A stretch of 64,000 nt of DNA, from contig JAJTWR010000392.1 in assembly GCA_021613335.1 (NCBI GenBank), forward strand, positions 41,001 to 105,000, given 5' to 3'. The DNA is from Whitmania pigra (taxonomy: Eukaryota; Annelida; Clitellata; Hirudinida; Haemopidae). The notes below the pieces were generated by a model. It was given only the letters and a program-made list of their open reading frames with translations, did not search any database and was not told where the DNA came from. Below, piece after piece: positions 1-20,727 of this stretch (position 1 is the first letter of the stretch; each line of letters opens with the position of its first letter). The position numbers were made by a program, and so were the translations under genes.

Positions 1-660
1 AGATTCTTAGTGATGTTATGTTCAAAATTTTCAGCACTCTCATTAAGAGAACCATAGAGAAAAAGCTGTGAAAGAACATTTCTTGCCACTTCGGCAAGCT
101 CTCGTTTCTTTGGATAACTTAAGAGTGAAAACTCGACCACATGCTCATCACAGTCTGGAGCCTCTAGATATCTCACAAGGCCACAAATCTTTTTATTTCT
201 CCTTGATTCAATTCTGTCATTGACAGCTGTCAATAATTCCTGTGAAATACTCAAAAATCTTTTCACTCTTTGAAATTGTGACATCAGGGCTACAAACAGC
301 GGTTGCACCAACCTCAATTATTTCTAGACTTTCTGCCAAGTCTTTCACAACTGCAACCTCATCCTCTGTCAAGCATTTTGATCCTAGATTGAGCTCTATC
401 AATGTATTGTCAATGGGTGTCCTGGCTTCCAAACATCTTAAACAATGAGTTCCATATAGTTTTGATGTCCAAAAGCAGAGAAAGTGTTTTTCCCAATTCC
501 TTTTCTATCTAATCTATAGTACTACCAGTTTTTCGCGCAAAACACTGACAAGAAAAAATTACTTATAATTTTCAAGTCGTCCAAAAATTACTCAAGTAAA
601 TAATATGTATAAAATTCACTTAAGTACTTAAGTACTTACTTACTTGAACCCAGCTCTACT
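1..660 (-). mobile_element. hAT-superfamily transposase remnant, truncated by window edge
   Basis: Read leftward from about 432, the minus strand gives a transposase-like stretch rich in Leu, Glu and Val (LGSKCLTEDEVAVVKDL), continuing with breaks toward position 1. It resembles the central region of BED-type hAT transposases. At 600-655 there is a run of overlapping GTACTTAAGTACTT motifs followed by ACCCAGCTCT, which is like the subterminal region of hAT elements. The hAT piece at 25235-25690 carries the same kind of GTACTTAAG repeats, so both may belong to one family. Frames are interrupted, so this is a dead copy. Superfamily assignment is inference. Confidence 0.55.
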
Positions 661-1390
661 CAATACCGGCATGCCTCAAAAGTAAATTACTTAACAATAT
701 ATTCAGCGATTGTCCTAATATTTTGAGACTTAATCATGTTGCATTTTTTAAAATCTCCAATTTATCATTATTGTGATTCACCTTTCAGGATAGAAAAGAA
801 AAAAATAAGCAACATAATAAGAGCTACATCAGACGACTGTTTACATTATTACGACGACGCCTCCAAAATACCGATTGACGTGTTTTAATAAATCTAAATG
901 TTTATAAAATAAGTATTTTTTTGAAAATTAAAAAACTAGTGATGATTTAGTGATGACAAATAATCGATTAGGAAATTCATAAAAAAGATGAATAGGAATC
1001 ACAATTCTGCTTTATTTCTTCACGCAACCTTACTTTTTCCCAGATTAAAAATTCAACCAGGTTCAGTTATTTTATTCCTTAAAAATCTTATGCTATCCTT
1101 TGATAATATTTTTTAGTTTTTATTGATTGATTTTATTTTTCAATTCTTTGATCTTTGTTTTAAAAACTAATGCTCTTTCAAACATGCACCTCAAGAATGC
1201 CTCAGGACCACCATGACGACAATCTCGGCTCGGTTATGTGTTTAGCATGAACGTTGCACAATAAACGTTACAGCTTTCGTAAACTTTGGCACTAATTGTC
1301 AAGCAATGGAGTGTTCGATTCATTATTCATTTAGTTAAAATTTATGTGAGATGTAGCCAAAGATAAAGTAAAGTAAAATTAAAATATCTT
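661..1390. other. intergenic, no gene seen
   Basis: AT-rich sequence between the hAT remnant and the 3' end of the first minus-strand gene. I see no supported coding exon. It should hold the 3' UTR of the gene whose stop codon is at 1391; several minus-strand AATAAA-like words (TTTATT on plus) occur between 1005 and 1140. Confidence 0.5.
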
Positions 1391-4300
1391 TTAAATAAAT
1401 AACGTCTTCCGTACTATAAAAATGGTAGAAACCGCTAGAATAACTGGGATGTACTTGTTCTTCATGGTGATTCCCATGTCCATCACTGAAATTATTAAAC
1501 GCATTATTTTTGTTAAATCATTTATCGATGAGTTCAAGTTTCTGAACAGACTAAAATAGTTAGTTACCCCTTTCAATACAATAATCCCCATCAAAACCGC
1601 TTTTGCATCCATCAAAGCACTCCCCAAATTTGTCATATTTTGAATCACACTGCAGTAGCTTGTCGCAAGACAGATAATACGATTCTTTGATGCAGGCTGA
1701 AGTACAAATGGGTTATTTGTGTAACTTTTCGAATATTGGTTAAAAAGAATTTTTATCTACTTCCGAATACTGCCATTGAATCTTTACCACCGCAAGCCTC
1801 ATTAGGATTGGAGGGGCACGGGCTGTCGCAATATCCCGGAATGCTTTCCACTGATAGTGCTGCGTCAGTGCAGGCACACGTGTCACCCTTTTAAATGAAC
1901 ATTTCAGAAAGATAGTGAACCTTACTATGTGGATAACAATTATCATATCAATATCTGATAGTGTGTGGTCTATAATCCTAAAATTATATATCTTCATAGT
2001 AACTTCATAGCTGAAACAATTTCCATTATAACTAACAAATTACCTTTACAGCTGCGAATCTGTACCGATTGCATACGTAAAGGCATTCTGCGATAGTCAA
2101 ATTGCTTATCGTATCGTTCAGTTGAATGTCACCCTTCGAGCATCCATAAAAGTTTGGAAGTTGAACTATCACTAATAAAGGTAAAATACATAAAAATATA
2201 CAATACAAATCTACCTCTGTATAAACTATTATGTATTATTTATTTTATAAATATGATAATACATTATAAAGATATTTTACAGTTTGTTCACATGTAAATG
2301 ACAGGCTCTAAATAAATTATATAAAATACTGACCAATATAAACAGAGTAAAAGCCATCTCCACCACATCGCTTTGTTTCTGAATCGGTAATACAAATTTT
2401 GTCACAATTTTCCAAGATGACCTCGTCTTCAAATTCATAATTTTTTGCACAAGAGCATTTGTTTCCCTTAAAAAATAAGGAAAGAATTGGAATTTAAATT
2501 CTCTAATTTTGCGCTAGCTTTTGATATTTAGTATTAGAAATATACATACATATAGTAATGTTTTATTAACGTCCGTTGCATAGCTAGATGATTAGGACGG
2601 TGCTCCCGCAGCGGGGTTTGAATCCCGTGCTGCCATCGTGAGAGGCGCACCCTTAACCGTTAGGCCATGCTGGCGCACAAACACACATACACACAAGATC
2701 CTTGTTTTATATACACAGATTAGTGCGTATCTTTACGAAAGCATGATAAAGCCAATGCAATATTATAATCTTTTGATAACAATTAGAATGAATACTATTC
2801 CATGAGTATTATTTTATGCGCCATAGGTACAACCTCAGCGACACTTAGCCAATTCCGAAGGCAAGATTCAACAAAATAAATTTTAAATTTGACCCTCAAA
2901 AAAATTAGTCAATTAGAGCATTTTTAATAATATGTGATATGTGAGCAGAAATTTTATATTTTCAACATATATTGAACATCTCTTTTTTTTATATATTTTA
3001 TTGAACGAAGGAATGAATAAATTTCTTCCAAAAGTTAACCTCTATTGCCATCAAAGAGTACTTGTTCTTCAAACAGTGACTCCAACAGGAGGCAAATTCG
3101 GTTAATGGTATTTCGCTTTCTTTGCTCATTCTGGAGAAACACCCGCGATGAAATAGAACGTCTTCACCTGGAACTCCTGAAGCTAAAAATATAAAAAGCA
3201 AAGCAAGAAAATAAACACGTAATCTCACAGTGAAAGAGTCCAAACCATCTTAGTTATGCAGCAGACTTTAACAAAATAAATTAATAAACGGGAAGGCACA
3301 CTATTAATGCTACAAAAAAAAGCCCGCGAATCACCCAAAGTGTGAATCTCAATTTCGGCAAGTTCGAAGTTTCTCCTGTCACTAAGCCGTATGGTGACCT
3401 CGTGGAACGATTTACCCCAGGCCACACAATTGACTCTCAAACCTAGACTCGTGTCAATCATCCTTAGAGTTTCGGGAATAGCAGAACATTCGAACAGATT
3501 CTTTGATTCTGTCAGCGTGACGAGCATGTAATCCAGATTGCGGTGTTTGGCTGTTTGGATATATATAATTAATGTTTAATTATAATTAATACCTATTATT
3601 ACCATGTACCGTGTGTTACAATACCAATGTTGCCATTTAACTGATTTAATGATTAACACTGTTAAGCCCGATTCGTTTATTTTATTTTATTTATTTCAAC
3701 CAAAAAGAGGGTCACAGGTGATCACTAACACAAACTGGAGTCAGTTAATCTGTACGTATAGAGCAATAAAGCAAATGACAATAGTTAATCAAAACCCTGT
3801 AAAACCATGTTAATGGATATATTACTTGGGTAAGGTCCTGGGAATACGTGGACATAATGTATGAAGTAAGGGTTTGGGAGCTTGATGGAGATCGCTAGTA
3901 ATTTTTTGCATCTCGTCATGTCAATGTCGTAGGACACGTTTCTGATGCCATCAAACAAACCTTGGGGTATTCCTGAGTTTTCGCATAACCTTGCGGTGCC
4001 ATTTGGAGCGATGTTTAACGCTATTACATCTATAGATAGTCAAAGTTATAACAATTATTAAAATACTTTGTTTGTAGGATCTGTAGTATGAAACAGAAGT
4101 TATGACTTTCATCTAATTGGTAGTTAATTTTAAAATGATTGGATAAGTACATATGTCAGTCATAAAGCATTGAAGCAGCTATTGCATACTGACATCTTTA
4201 GATAATAATATCTAAATATAGAATTTAATTTGTTAAACTATTTCGAATTCATCGCAAATTTAATTAATTTTTTTTAACGGTACGGCCCTGCTATCCTGAA

Positions 4301-4421
4301 ATGTGAAATATTAGAGTAAATTAATCAATTAGCGAATTTAAGTTTAAATACCGACAATTAATATTTAATGAGTGACTAATTAACCTTGTATGGAGAAAAT
4401 AATTAAGCAAATAGCAATCAT
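1391..4421 (-). CDS. membrane protein: galactose-binding-like + 2 WSC + EGF + TM (copy A)
   Basis: Nine exons (minus strand): 4385-4421, 3826-4029, 3335-3550, 3040-3182, 2334-2466, 2044-2171, 1761-1887, 1568-1696, 1391-1485; 1212 nt, 403 residues. Exon 1 encodes only a signal peptide (MIAICLIIFSIQG). Exons 2-3 form a galactose-binding-like domain ending in the strand motif LAEIEIHTLG. Exons 4-5 and 6-7 are two WSC domains of the form GCF...C...C...CxC...C...C...CGG, with N- and C-terminal halves on separate exons. Exon 8 is an EGF-like module with six cysteines. Exon 9 gives a hydrophobic segment (VILAVSTIFIV) with a short basic tail. It is most likely a type I surface glycoprotein that binds carbohydrate; this is inferred from the domains only. 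Two paralogs with the same plan follow upstream. The galactose-binding call is the weakest part, because the fold is judged from sparse motifs. Confidence 0.85.
2559..2677 (-). mobile_element. tRNA-derived SINE, copy 1 (in intron 4 of copy A)
   Basis: On the minus strand it carries an A-box-like GGCCTAACGGTTAAGG, an anticodon-loop-like CTCTCAC and a B-box-like GGGATTCAAACCC. The outer parts, CCGC...GCGGG, can still pair as an acceptor stem. A near-identical copy lies at 55641-55758. The arm pattern is most like a glutamate tRNA (copy 2 has TTTCAC in the loop), so a tRNA-Glu-derived SINE is my inference. It lies inside an intron and does not break the gene. Confidence 0.7.
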
Positions 4422-5510
4422 AATCGAGCATATCCAAATGTTGACTTTTTTTAAATTTTTGTTTACTGTTTGTTGCTGTCATATTAAATGTGACGTTAAT
4501 ATTTAGTAAGATTTCTGACTAATTTTTTAACTTTATTAAACATTAATTAAGCAAAAGATATTTCTCCAGTTTCTGAGTCAAGACGCCATTAATTGGGTGT
4601 TTTCCATGCTTCTTCAAATTCATTTAATCTATTCATTTAGTCTCAAAGGCCCAATACGACATTTTTCGTATATAAAAAAACATTACTTTAACTTTATGTC
4701 CAATGTTAGTATATCTAAGTCGTAAACTGAGTTTATACTTTGTGATGTATTATTGGTCGATCTGTTTTATATGTGCTTCCTTGATGTGTATGATGTGCAC
4801 TTTGCACTCCCTAATCTGTAAACTTGAAAAATTCATAGGCGACCCTTAAATCTTGTTTTGACTTATAAATGTGTGTTATCGGGAACAGGGATAATTTCAT
4901 TTCATATAATGTCGACAGAATTTCATCCGTTTTTTTAAATTTTATATTTATCATTTCTCAGTAGAAGTTTCTAAATAAGTGTCTTGTTCATTCAAATGGA
5001 AGTGCTTAATTAAACAGTTCACTTGCAAAAATGCTATAAAAAGAAGGAAAAAGCATGTTTACTCAGAGACATCGCAACATTGTTGTCATCTCCAGCAACA
5101 AAAATTCGAGCAGATAGCTAATATAATTATATATCATTGGCGCTCTCAGAATGTTTGAGTGAACTACAGAAACAAGAGCATCAGTGAAGCGCAGAAGAGA
5201 TCCGATATGACATTCATCTTCGTCAACGTCTTTGACCCTTGACTGACGATAACATTACTCTTTGAAAACTCGTCATATCCCCGTGTGACTTCTTCCACTG
5301 CATCACTCACTGGACGAAATATTTGTATGCATTTATTCATTCAACATTCTTTAAAAAGTTCTTATGAATTTCAAACATTTTATTGTAATGAAAGCGTTGT
5401 TCTGACCAAAATCATCGTAATGCTTGTATGAATTGTTTGGCTTGTAGGTTTAATTAACTAGGTAATAGTATTAAATTTAAAATATAGATTAATTATTGAT
5501 ATTGTTATTG
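4422..5510. other. spacer between copies A and B
   Basis: AT-rich spacer holding the presumed promoter of copy A and the 3' UTR of copy B. A minus-strand AATAAA (TTTATT at 5332-5337) lies about 175 nt past the copy B stop and fits a polyadenylation signal. I looked here for a separate transmembrane exon for copy B and found none that keeps phase. Confidence 0.5.
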
Positions 5511-13488
<7,978 letters not shown>

Positions 13489-14455
13489 TGTTTCCACATT
13501 AAAAAATTTTCCGCGTTTATTTCTTTCACTAGATCTTAAGCTTCATGGCGGTGACGTCCTTCAACAAAATAAAAAAAAAACAAAAGAAACTAAATGGCGT
13601 CCGGTATGCCTAATCGCTCGCAAGCTGGCTAGGATTATTCGATTACTTAAAAACCAATTATCAAATAAGCATATGTTATCGCATCTCCAAACAACGTGAT
13701 AGAAAGTTGCTTAAGATCCCTGGTTTGTCGGTAAAACTCCCAAGAAATCCACTCAAGACAATGAACAAATTATTAGACTTATAAAGTTATGAAACTGCAA
13801 TCAGATTAATGGGCTTATACGTGAGGTTGAAAAGTTCTTGCCCAGACATTCACTCTCCGAATACACCAGACAAACCATTATGTTGAAACCAGATTAGGAG
13901 TCTAAATGGCTGATTGCTTTAATTTCAAATATCCGTGCAACTTAGAATAATTCCATTAACATGTTCGCAGTTGTTGAAGTAAATCTGAAAACCAAGTTTC
14001 AACTTGTAACTGAATTCAATTTCCGATTTAGTTCTTATCCGACATTTTGAAATCTGCTCAAAAACGATGTATGCATACGAAAACACATTGTATAAGAATG
14101 TGAGGCTAAAGCTAGTATGCTAGAATGAAAGTTAGAGATGTGATCCCACGGGCAGTTAAAACCTTGGTAAAAGCCTTTATTCTAAGACAATTGGCGTTTC
14201 TTCTTCAGATATAAACGTCTGAAAGATTATAGATTACTATTATTCATAATTATTAACAATAATTTTTATTATAATTAATCCCTGGCGACCATTCAACGTG
14301 TGAATAAAGCTTGATATTTATATTGCATGATACATCAAGTAATATTAAAAACAAAAGCAATAGCTTAAAAACATTCTTAATAATCGTTAACTCTAACTAA
14401 CTGTAATTATTTAAATGTTATCTAACAGCTGATCTACTTACTCCATCGACACGAA
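13489..14455. other. spacer between copies B and C
   Basis: Upstream region of copy B and 3' region of copy C. A minus-strand AATAAA (TTTATT, 14265-14270) lies about 190 nt beyond the copy C stop. Short open frames (13478-13699) overlap the signal-peptide exon on the other strand and look accidental. The stretch 13680-13920 may be an old repeat, but I could not place it. Confidence 0.4.
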
Positions 14456-17424
14456 CTATAGAGAAATTACTAACATGAAGACCAGTGACTGAATAAGAAT
14501 TATGAGAGCGATGACCGTTAGCAGCAATATGGGGTAGATTGTCCATTTACGATGTAAGCCTTCGCTATTAACTGTAATTTAAAAAATAAAAACCACTTTG
14601 AATTTCAATTTTTTTATTAATTTATCAAATTCCATATATATCTAAAAATTTAATTTGCAAATATTTTTTTATGCTGTAGATCATCCTTAAGCGGGATTTT
14701 AGTCCGCTGGATGTCCTACCGAGCGTGGCTGTTTTCTAATTTTTATGTGAATTACTTCTTGTCAAGCTTAAAATAATGATAATAAAGCTGTTATAACCAA
14801 AATGAGGTCTTGTGTTGAATTAAGCTAAGCTCACCCCTTTCAGTACAATGTTCGCCGCCAAAGCCCTCTTCACAACCGTCCAAGCACTCGCCATATTTGT
14901 TGTACGTCAGAGAGCAATGCAATAATTTATTACAAGGTAGGAGGTCTACGTTTGAATGTCTGCATGCTATGTTTAACGATGTATAACATTAAGAACATTG
15001 TTGATTAAGAAATATTCAAAACTTAGAAACGACAGTTTCAATTAGGTGTAATACATTATTTAATGGTATTGCACAGTTATGTTCAATTAGATAACTGATT
15101 TCAATTATCAACTTATCCGTAGCATTGTAATTACTTGATACGTCGATACTTCTTAAAGTAACGTCAACATTATCCTTTGCTCATAAATATTCATACATAC
15201 TCCCATAGACTGAGGCATGATCTTTCCCTCCGCAAATGTCGCTTGGTTCACCTGTGCAGGTGATGTTGCACATGATAGGATTAACATCTTTTGACGGTTC
15301 TTTGTCGGTGCATCCGCAGATGCTGTCCTTGAAGGATTTTAGTTAAAAAGATATTATTATTATATGATTGCATCAATTACCATCATTGGTTACTTTTATT
15401 ATTTATATTCTCGACCGGCATTTAAAAAATTCATGAAGCCCTAAAAACAAAAATCGAGCTCAATGAAATAATAACCAGAATTAGAATTGCAACAAAATTT
15501 GCGAAATTCATTCACTGACCAATATTTCAAAAAATAATGTCCAAGGAATGTAAGTTACATCAAAAAATATTTAAAACCACCTTGACCCACATGTAATTTG
15601 CCTTGTTGCAATAATAAAGACATTTAGTTACGGACATATCTTTCATTTCAATGGTGATTTCGGGAGGTCCTTCTTTTGAACAGCCGTGGTAATATGGCAG
15701 CTGTAGATTCACTGAATTAAAATTGTTTATTTATTTTCATTGTGAAAAGCTGATTTTATATCATAGTAAGAGCAATGTCGGATTCTGACCAATGTAGACT
15801 GAATACGTGTATGCTCCGCCACATTGTTTATCGGCAATGGAACAGCTGATATCGCAGTAGTCCAGCGTTATTTCGTATTCAAATTCATAATTAAATCCGC
15901 AGTGGCAGGACTTATTACCCTTGGATAAAAAGCAACGATTAAATTAACCAAATTACTAAAGCACTTTGATCGCTTTTTTAAATGTCTACATCAATTTACA
16001 AAATAAAATTTTCACTTTTATGGCCATCAAAGAAAAATTTTGACATTTCTTCCAACAAAAATTGAAATCTTTAAACGCTACTTCGGTGATGTACTTAAAG
16101 TAAGAAAAACAACCTCGATAAATGAGCACATTTGTCTTAGGCTCTCCAGAGGCTAGAAAAAATGAATACCCGTCTAAATCATGTAATTAAGTAATTTACT
16201 AAAGAAACTGAAGGAAGCTACCCATTGTGTGAACCTCGATTTCTCCGATAGCAAAGTTTCCGAATACAAAAAAGCTGATGAATAGATTCGAAACTGGAAA
16301 CATAAGCACTCGACAGTTCATCCTGACACCTCGTTCAAAACTTAGGGCAAAGTATGGTTCAGGAATTTGGGAACATTCGAAAATTGATGTGTCGACGAAA
16401 TGAGAGACTTTGTAGTAGCTCATCATGCGACGGTCCACTGGTCAAATATTAAATTATTTAAATTATTCAAAAGTTTTTCATGAGTAAAAGTTCAGTTTCA
16501 GTTACTCGAGGATTTTTTCAGAAACTATTTGCATCTAATGAGCGTTAAATCCTTGCTACTGCAATTTTATTTCGTTCTTTTCAGTCTGCCTTTTACGATT
16601 AATGACATAGCCAACTCAAAAGTTTGACTTATTATGCGCTCATCGTAATTTATTTAATGGGATTTGTCTTCAATGTTGTTGCTCCATGCGAAAGGCTTCC
16701 AATGTTTACGCAATCCGTACTCTTATTGACTAACGACTACGTATCATATTAGGAGTATGTCTTTTTATTCTGGAAATTGTGACTTGTTAGCATCGTGTGA
16801 TCGCCTAGGTTTTGGAATATGGCTAAACCAAAATCTTCAGCCCAACTGAATTTAAATCAGAAAACTGCTCACCATCAGCTGCTCCAGGATGGAGTGTTAC
16901 ATAGTGTACAAAATAATAATCGTCAAAGCCGATGTAAATGACGAGAATTCCGAGGGTGCAGTGTCTCTTGACATCAACAATGTCTATAGAAATATTAGTT
17001 ATGCCATCCAATAAGCCAGCAGGCAAAATAGCTTCATCACATAATTGTGCTTTTTTCCCCAGAGCTATGTTAAATGAGAAAGCCCCTGCAACAAAATTTG
17101 AAAAAAGCGTTCTCTGAACCCCATGCTTTGTTTTCGAACGCCATAAATACAAAACGGGTTAACCGCGTCGAAATGTTCGCCGTTTATCAACAACATAATT
17201 TTTAATTAATGTTTACTGTGTGGTTAGCTTTTCTTTTTAAAAGAATGGTTTTCATTTTGTTTTTAAAATTGTAAGTGGTTGACTGAGGTAAACTTCGTAA
17301 CTTTTGTGATCAAGTTAAATAGCATTGAAGGTTTGTTGTGGCTATCAAATATACCAAAAGTTATTAAATAAAAATTCAAAAATGTCATACCTTTCGGTAT
17401 CATAATTAACAAAACTATCAACAT
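14456..17424 (-). CDS. membrane protein: galactose-binding-like + 2 WSC + EGF + TM (copy C)
   Basis: Nine exons (minus strand): 17391-17424, 16873-17085, 16222-16437, 16016-16152, 15790-15919, 15581-15711, 15201-15327, 14835-14966, 14456-14571; 1236 nt, 411 residues. Signal peptide MLIVLLIMIPKG; galactose-binding-like domain about residues 15-152 (starts FNIALGKKA, ends IGEIEVHTM); WSC 1 about 160-243 with eight cysteines (RGCF, CWKKC, CHCG, DYC, SCS, QCGG); WSC 2 about 244-329 (HGC, KCLYYC, CGC, MC, TC, CGG); six-cysteine EGF-like module 330-373; membrane segment about 384-408 (YPILLLTVIALIILI) ending in a very short tail. It is the best preserved and most compact copy, with no element in its introns. 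A likely role is recognition or adhesion through glycans at the cell surface, with no visible cytoplasmic signalling motif; this is inferred. Confidence 0.87.
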
Positions 17425-17863
17425 TGTTTACATTTCATTGTTTGTCTTTGAGAAAATGACGCAGAAACCAATGAAAAGTGGATCTGATCAAAGTTTTTGT
17501 CATTTCAACTTTTTCCAAAGGGGGAAGGGGGGAAACGACCGCACAACTCGAGGCGCTGACCTTTTTTTTAGTCTGCAGTCAGGGGAGGAAATAACAAATT
17601 TTGTTTTTGTTCATGTTTTTAAGTCTACCACGAGATACTATTGACATGTTGTAACCTCACCAAATTATTGTGAAAATATTTCGTTGTTAAGGAGCTGTTT
17701 AAATCCTTCAGATCAATGGCGTACCAACTGATTTTGCCGCCCCATCTTTACCTCTTTAATAATCCGTTAACCTTCAAAATTTCAAAAAACTCTCAAATAC
17801 TTATTTTCATGGAATCATATTAAAAATTTACAAACAAACTTTCCGCAAAGTTTTTATAATAAG
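17425..17863. other. upstream region of copy C, no gene seen
   Basis: Presumed promoter side of copy C. A plus-strand open frame at 17438-17644 has no recognisable domain and starts only 14 nt from the copy C start on the opposite strand, so I do not annotate it. Confidence 0.4.
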
Positions 17864-18083
17864 CTCAAAATTCAGTCCATCGGCAAGTTCCCTCTATACA
17901 GAGAGTTCTGTCTGTAATCCTTGACTGGCTCATCGATGATCGAAGGTTGGCTTTTATTAACTTAAGTTTGGAGAATGAGCGCTTACAGTTAGCAACACTA
18001 ATAGCCTGGGTTAGGAAGATAAGCAGCAGGATCACAATATTAGGGGCAGAATCCCCAGGATGGTATCTCAGTACGAAGCTCAA
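17864..18083 (-). mobile_element. C-terminal fragment of ZMYM/DUF4371-type hAT transposase
   Basis: The minus strand encodes SVANCKRSFSKLKLIKANLR followed by SSMSQSRITDRTL, the familiar dimerisation end of TTF/ZMYM-type hAT transposases ('ASAERSFSKLKLIK..LRS.M...RL..L'). Upstream protein is missing and the frame runs off after EGT. A separate decayed copy of the same protein type lies at 53450-55245. Confidence 0.7.
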
Positions 18084-19196
18084 AAGTTGAAGGGGTCCAT
18101 CGATGTTATCGTTTACTGAAGCACCGCTAATCGAGTCTCAATATATTTTGATGATTTTTGAAATACCTCTACAAGTCAAATCACATGCGTGAACCTGATT
18201 TCGATTACAAATCACTTTTTGTCTGGTGATCTTGATTTTGATTTCCAATCACTCTGAACGTGATTTTACCCATCACTGAATATAGCCAAATCAAATGTCC
18301 TTATTTCATCTTTCAAAAAAGGTCCTACTTGATTCTCCCCTTCCATTAATAATATTGATCTGATAAGAGGCGCTAGCTTTCACTAAACTAACCAAACTCA
18401 CCGAGATGCTTGCGAATCCAAGAAATTACTTTAAAAGATTTTCAAAATAACAATAACCATTGCGAATGAACATGGCAATACGCTATGGTCTCGAAATAGT
18501 TCCATGTGATTTTATGATCAAGACTGACTGGACGAGCTGATGAACAGGGTGACCTGACGAGGGTAAGGTCTGGTAAGGTGATTTTCTTGTGTGCAAGGTA
18601 CAAACAGGAACTTGAAAAAGAAAATTTAGTACGTTTTTAGGACTTTTAAAGACCTTCTACTCCATTTTTTTAGTACCAGCAATAATAAGAAAAATAACGC
18701 TATTTAGATTTTAATTATTCATTCTTGTATAATTTAGAAATATAATATAAGATGGTAACACTTGGAAGTTCATTAAAGACCACATCAACGGCATTGGAGG
18801 TTGATAAATCTGTCCTGAGCCATTTTAAGCCATCAAGGCAGAGATATAAATTTTATTTGGATGCATTGCATGAGGATGAGAGACAGGCAGCTGTAACCTC
18901 AAACTCTAAATCATGACGGATACTTTGGACAGAGAATTTCTCATATTAATAGATGCAAGTGCAAAAACCAGGAACAATGATCTCTTGGTCTAGGCAAACA
19001 GCTTGAGGAAAGATAGCGAGGTAAAAGCAGTAGAAATTGCTTCTTTAGAGCAATGCTTAAAGAGTTAATTTTTTGTTTTCAACTTATCACAAACAAAACA
19101 GACAATTGTCACTAAAGAGCCAGAGAAAAACGATTTTATTTAATGTATTAATAATAACAACCATCCAAACGAGATTTAAATTTGTTTTTTTATGTC
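18084..19196. other. gene-free stretch with TRAPPC4 3' end
   Basis: No supported coding exon. The part near 18180-18260 has several GATTT/AATCAC words and is probably more of the adjoining hAT element. A minus-strand AATAAA (TTTATT at 19135-19140) lies about 57 nt past the TRAPPC4 stop and is a good polyadenylation signal candidate. Confidence 0.5.
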
Positions 19197-20727
19197 TCAA
19201 AATGGCAGAGACTTCTCAGCCATATCAACTGAGTGCAGAACGTTGGAATCAAACAGCTCACACCTGCAACAACCAACAAATTTACAAATTTGAATATCTA
19301 TTGTTAATATGTCCATAAGCAAGTGAATATTCAAAGAAATATAATAAAAATATTAAGAACATGCATATTATTAATGAAGTAATGAATATCACATTAAAAC
19401 CATAATAATTATAAGTGTTAATCACCTAATTAATAGGTGATGAAATGATGTCACCATTAAATAGTATTTAAGTAGATCATCAGGAAAATACACAACAATA
19501 ATAAATAACAGACCTGATAGGCATGTCGATACTATAGAATGGGTTTTTTAGTGCAAAATCGGAATAGATCTCATAGAGCTTCTTCAGCAGAACCTCCTCG
19601 TTGTTTCGTCTGATGTCCGTGACGATTACGAACTTGATGCCTGGAAATGAATGATAAATAAATTATTAAAACTTGTTAACTTATTGGTTGAACTAATCAG
19701 ATAGTTAATGGACACTTTTCATCCAAGCTTTTATCAACTGCCAGCAGATGGTTTGGGCAAACATGATTTGTAAACTAGTGTAGGTAAGTCATCATATTTC
19801 TAGAAAGAAATTTAGACTAATGTCTGACATAAGTAAAATCTGTGGCATAATTAATTAATAATGATATAATAATAAGAATAATTATGAACTAATCACCCGT
19901 TAGAGATTGAAAAGCATGAAGCTTAAACGTGTCAGTTTCCAGCAACTGAATGCCAGAACTTTGTGGTACTGGTGATAGCTGAGAGGATATGGCAAACAGG
20001 CTGAAATGCAAAATTAATAATTTAGTAATTAATTAAATTAACACAACAAAGTTTTATTCATAATATTGTTCATTAAGTTAAAAGTGAAGTGCACTGAAAT
20101 TGAGTTACTCTTTATAGATTTTAAGCTTGCATGTAATGCCATTAATGATAATTAATCAAACTCAAAATTATTTTATTTAGTGATAAAAAAGCATCTAACG
20201 AGTGAAACATTCCGGCAAGCATGATCCTCTCATTTGTTGATAACTTGGGACGGCCAAACTTTATGCTGAGTGGGTAATTCTCCTCTTTGGCCATGTACTT
20301 GAGGACATCCTCCTTTACATTATCAACTCTGAAAGATTGCCCCTCTACTGGAATCCCATTGACTGACATCACAACATGGCCCACTGGAAAGTCACAATTC
20401 AATGTTCTAATACATATTTTATAAATTATACATTGTAAACAAAAATAAGTTATCAAGAAGATGTAATTAATTTAACAATGAAAATATGTGGTTTAAAAGG
20501 TTGCTCATCCCAAAACAAGCTACATTGCAGGAATCCAACAGCAAATTAAAACCTTTCACTCCATCTCTCTGACCAAATGCAACCACGACCTTATCGTCGT
20601 ATTCTTTGAGAACAAAGTCCAGAGGGTAACTGAAAGTTTTTTCAACTTCAATAGTCTGGGCATTTCGTTCGTACTGATAAATCAGACCGCCTGCACGGCT
20701 TATAATCCACACCGAAAATATGGCCAT
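19197..20727 (-). CDS. TRAPPC4: trafficking protein particle complex subunit 4 (synbindin)
   Basis: Five exons (minus strand): 20553-20727, 20200-20383, 19897-20000, 19514-19640, 19197-19263; 657 nt, 218 residues, against about 219 in vertebrates. It begins [19 protein letters not shown]; then EKTFSYPLD and VAFGQRDG, the PDZ-like insert [20 protein letters not shown] and MFHSL, the longin-type core ETDTFKLH and TGIKFVIV, then [12 protein letters not shown] and a final exon starting CELFD. The product is a core subunit of the TRAPP complexes, Rab1-type GTPase exchange factors that act in ER-to-Golgi and intra-Golgi transport and autophagy. The start was chosen at MAIF because it matches the family N-terminus, although an in-frame ATG lies five codons upstream. 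All junctions keep phase and the gene looks intact. Confidence 0.97.

Noticed and set aside
2559..2677. True tRNA gene
   Set aside because: Internal promoter boxes are present, but the 5' acceptor strand does not pair fully and a conserved non-tRNA tail repeats at 55641, so a SINE is more likely.
4382..4450. Transmembrane exon of copy B
   Set aside because: The hydrophobic frame fits better as the signal-peptide exon of copy A: it starts with ATG, ends in a phase-1 GT donor and matches MLIIALICLLKG and MLIVLLIMIPKG in the sister genes.
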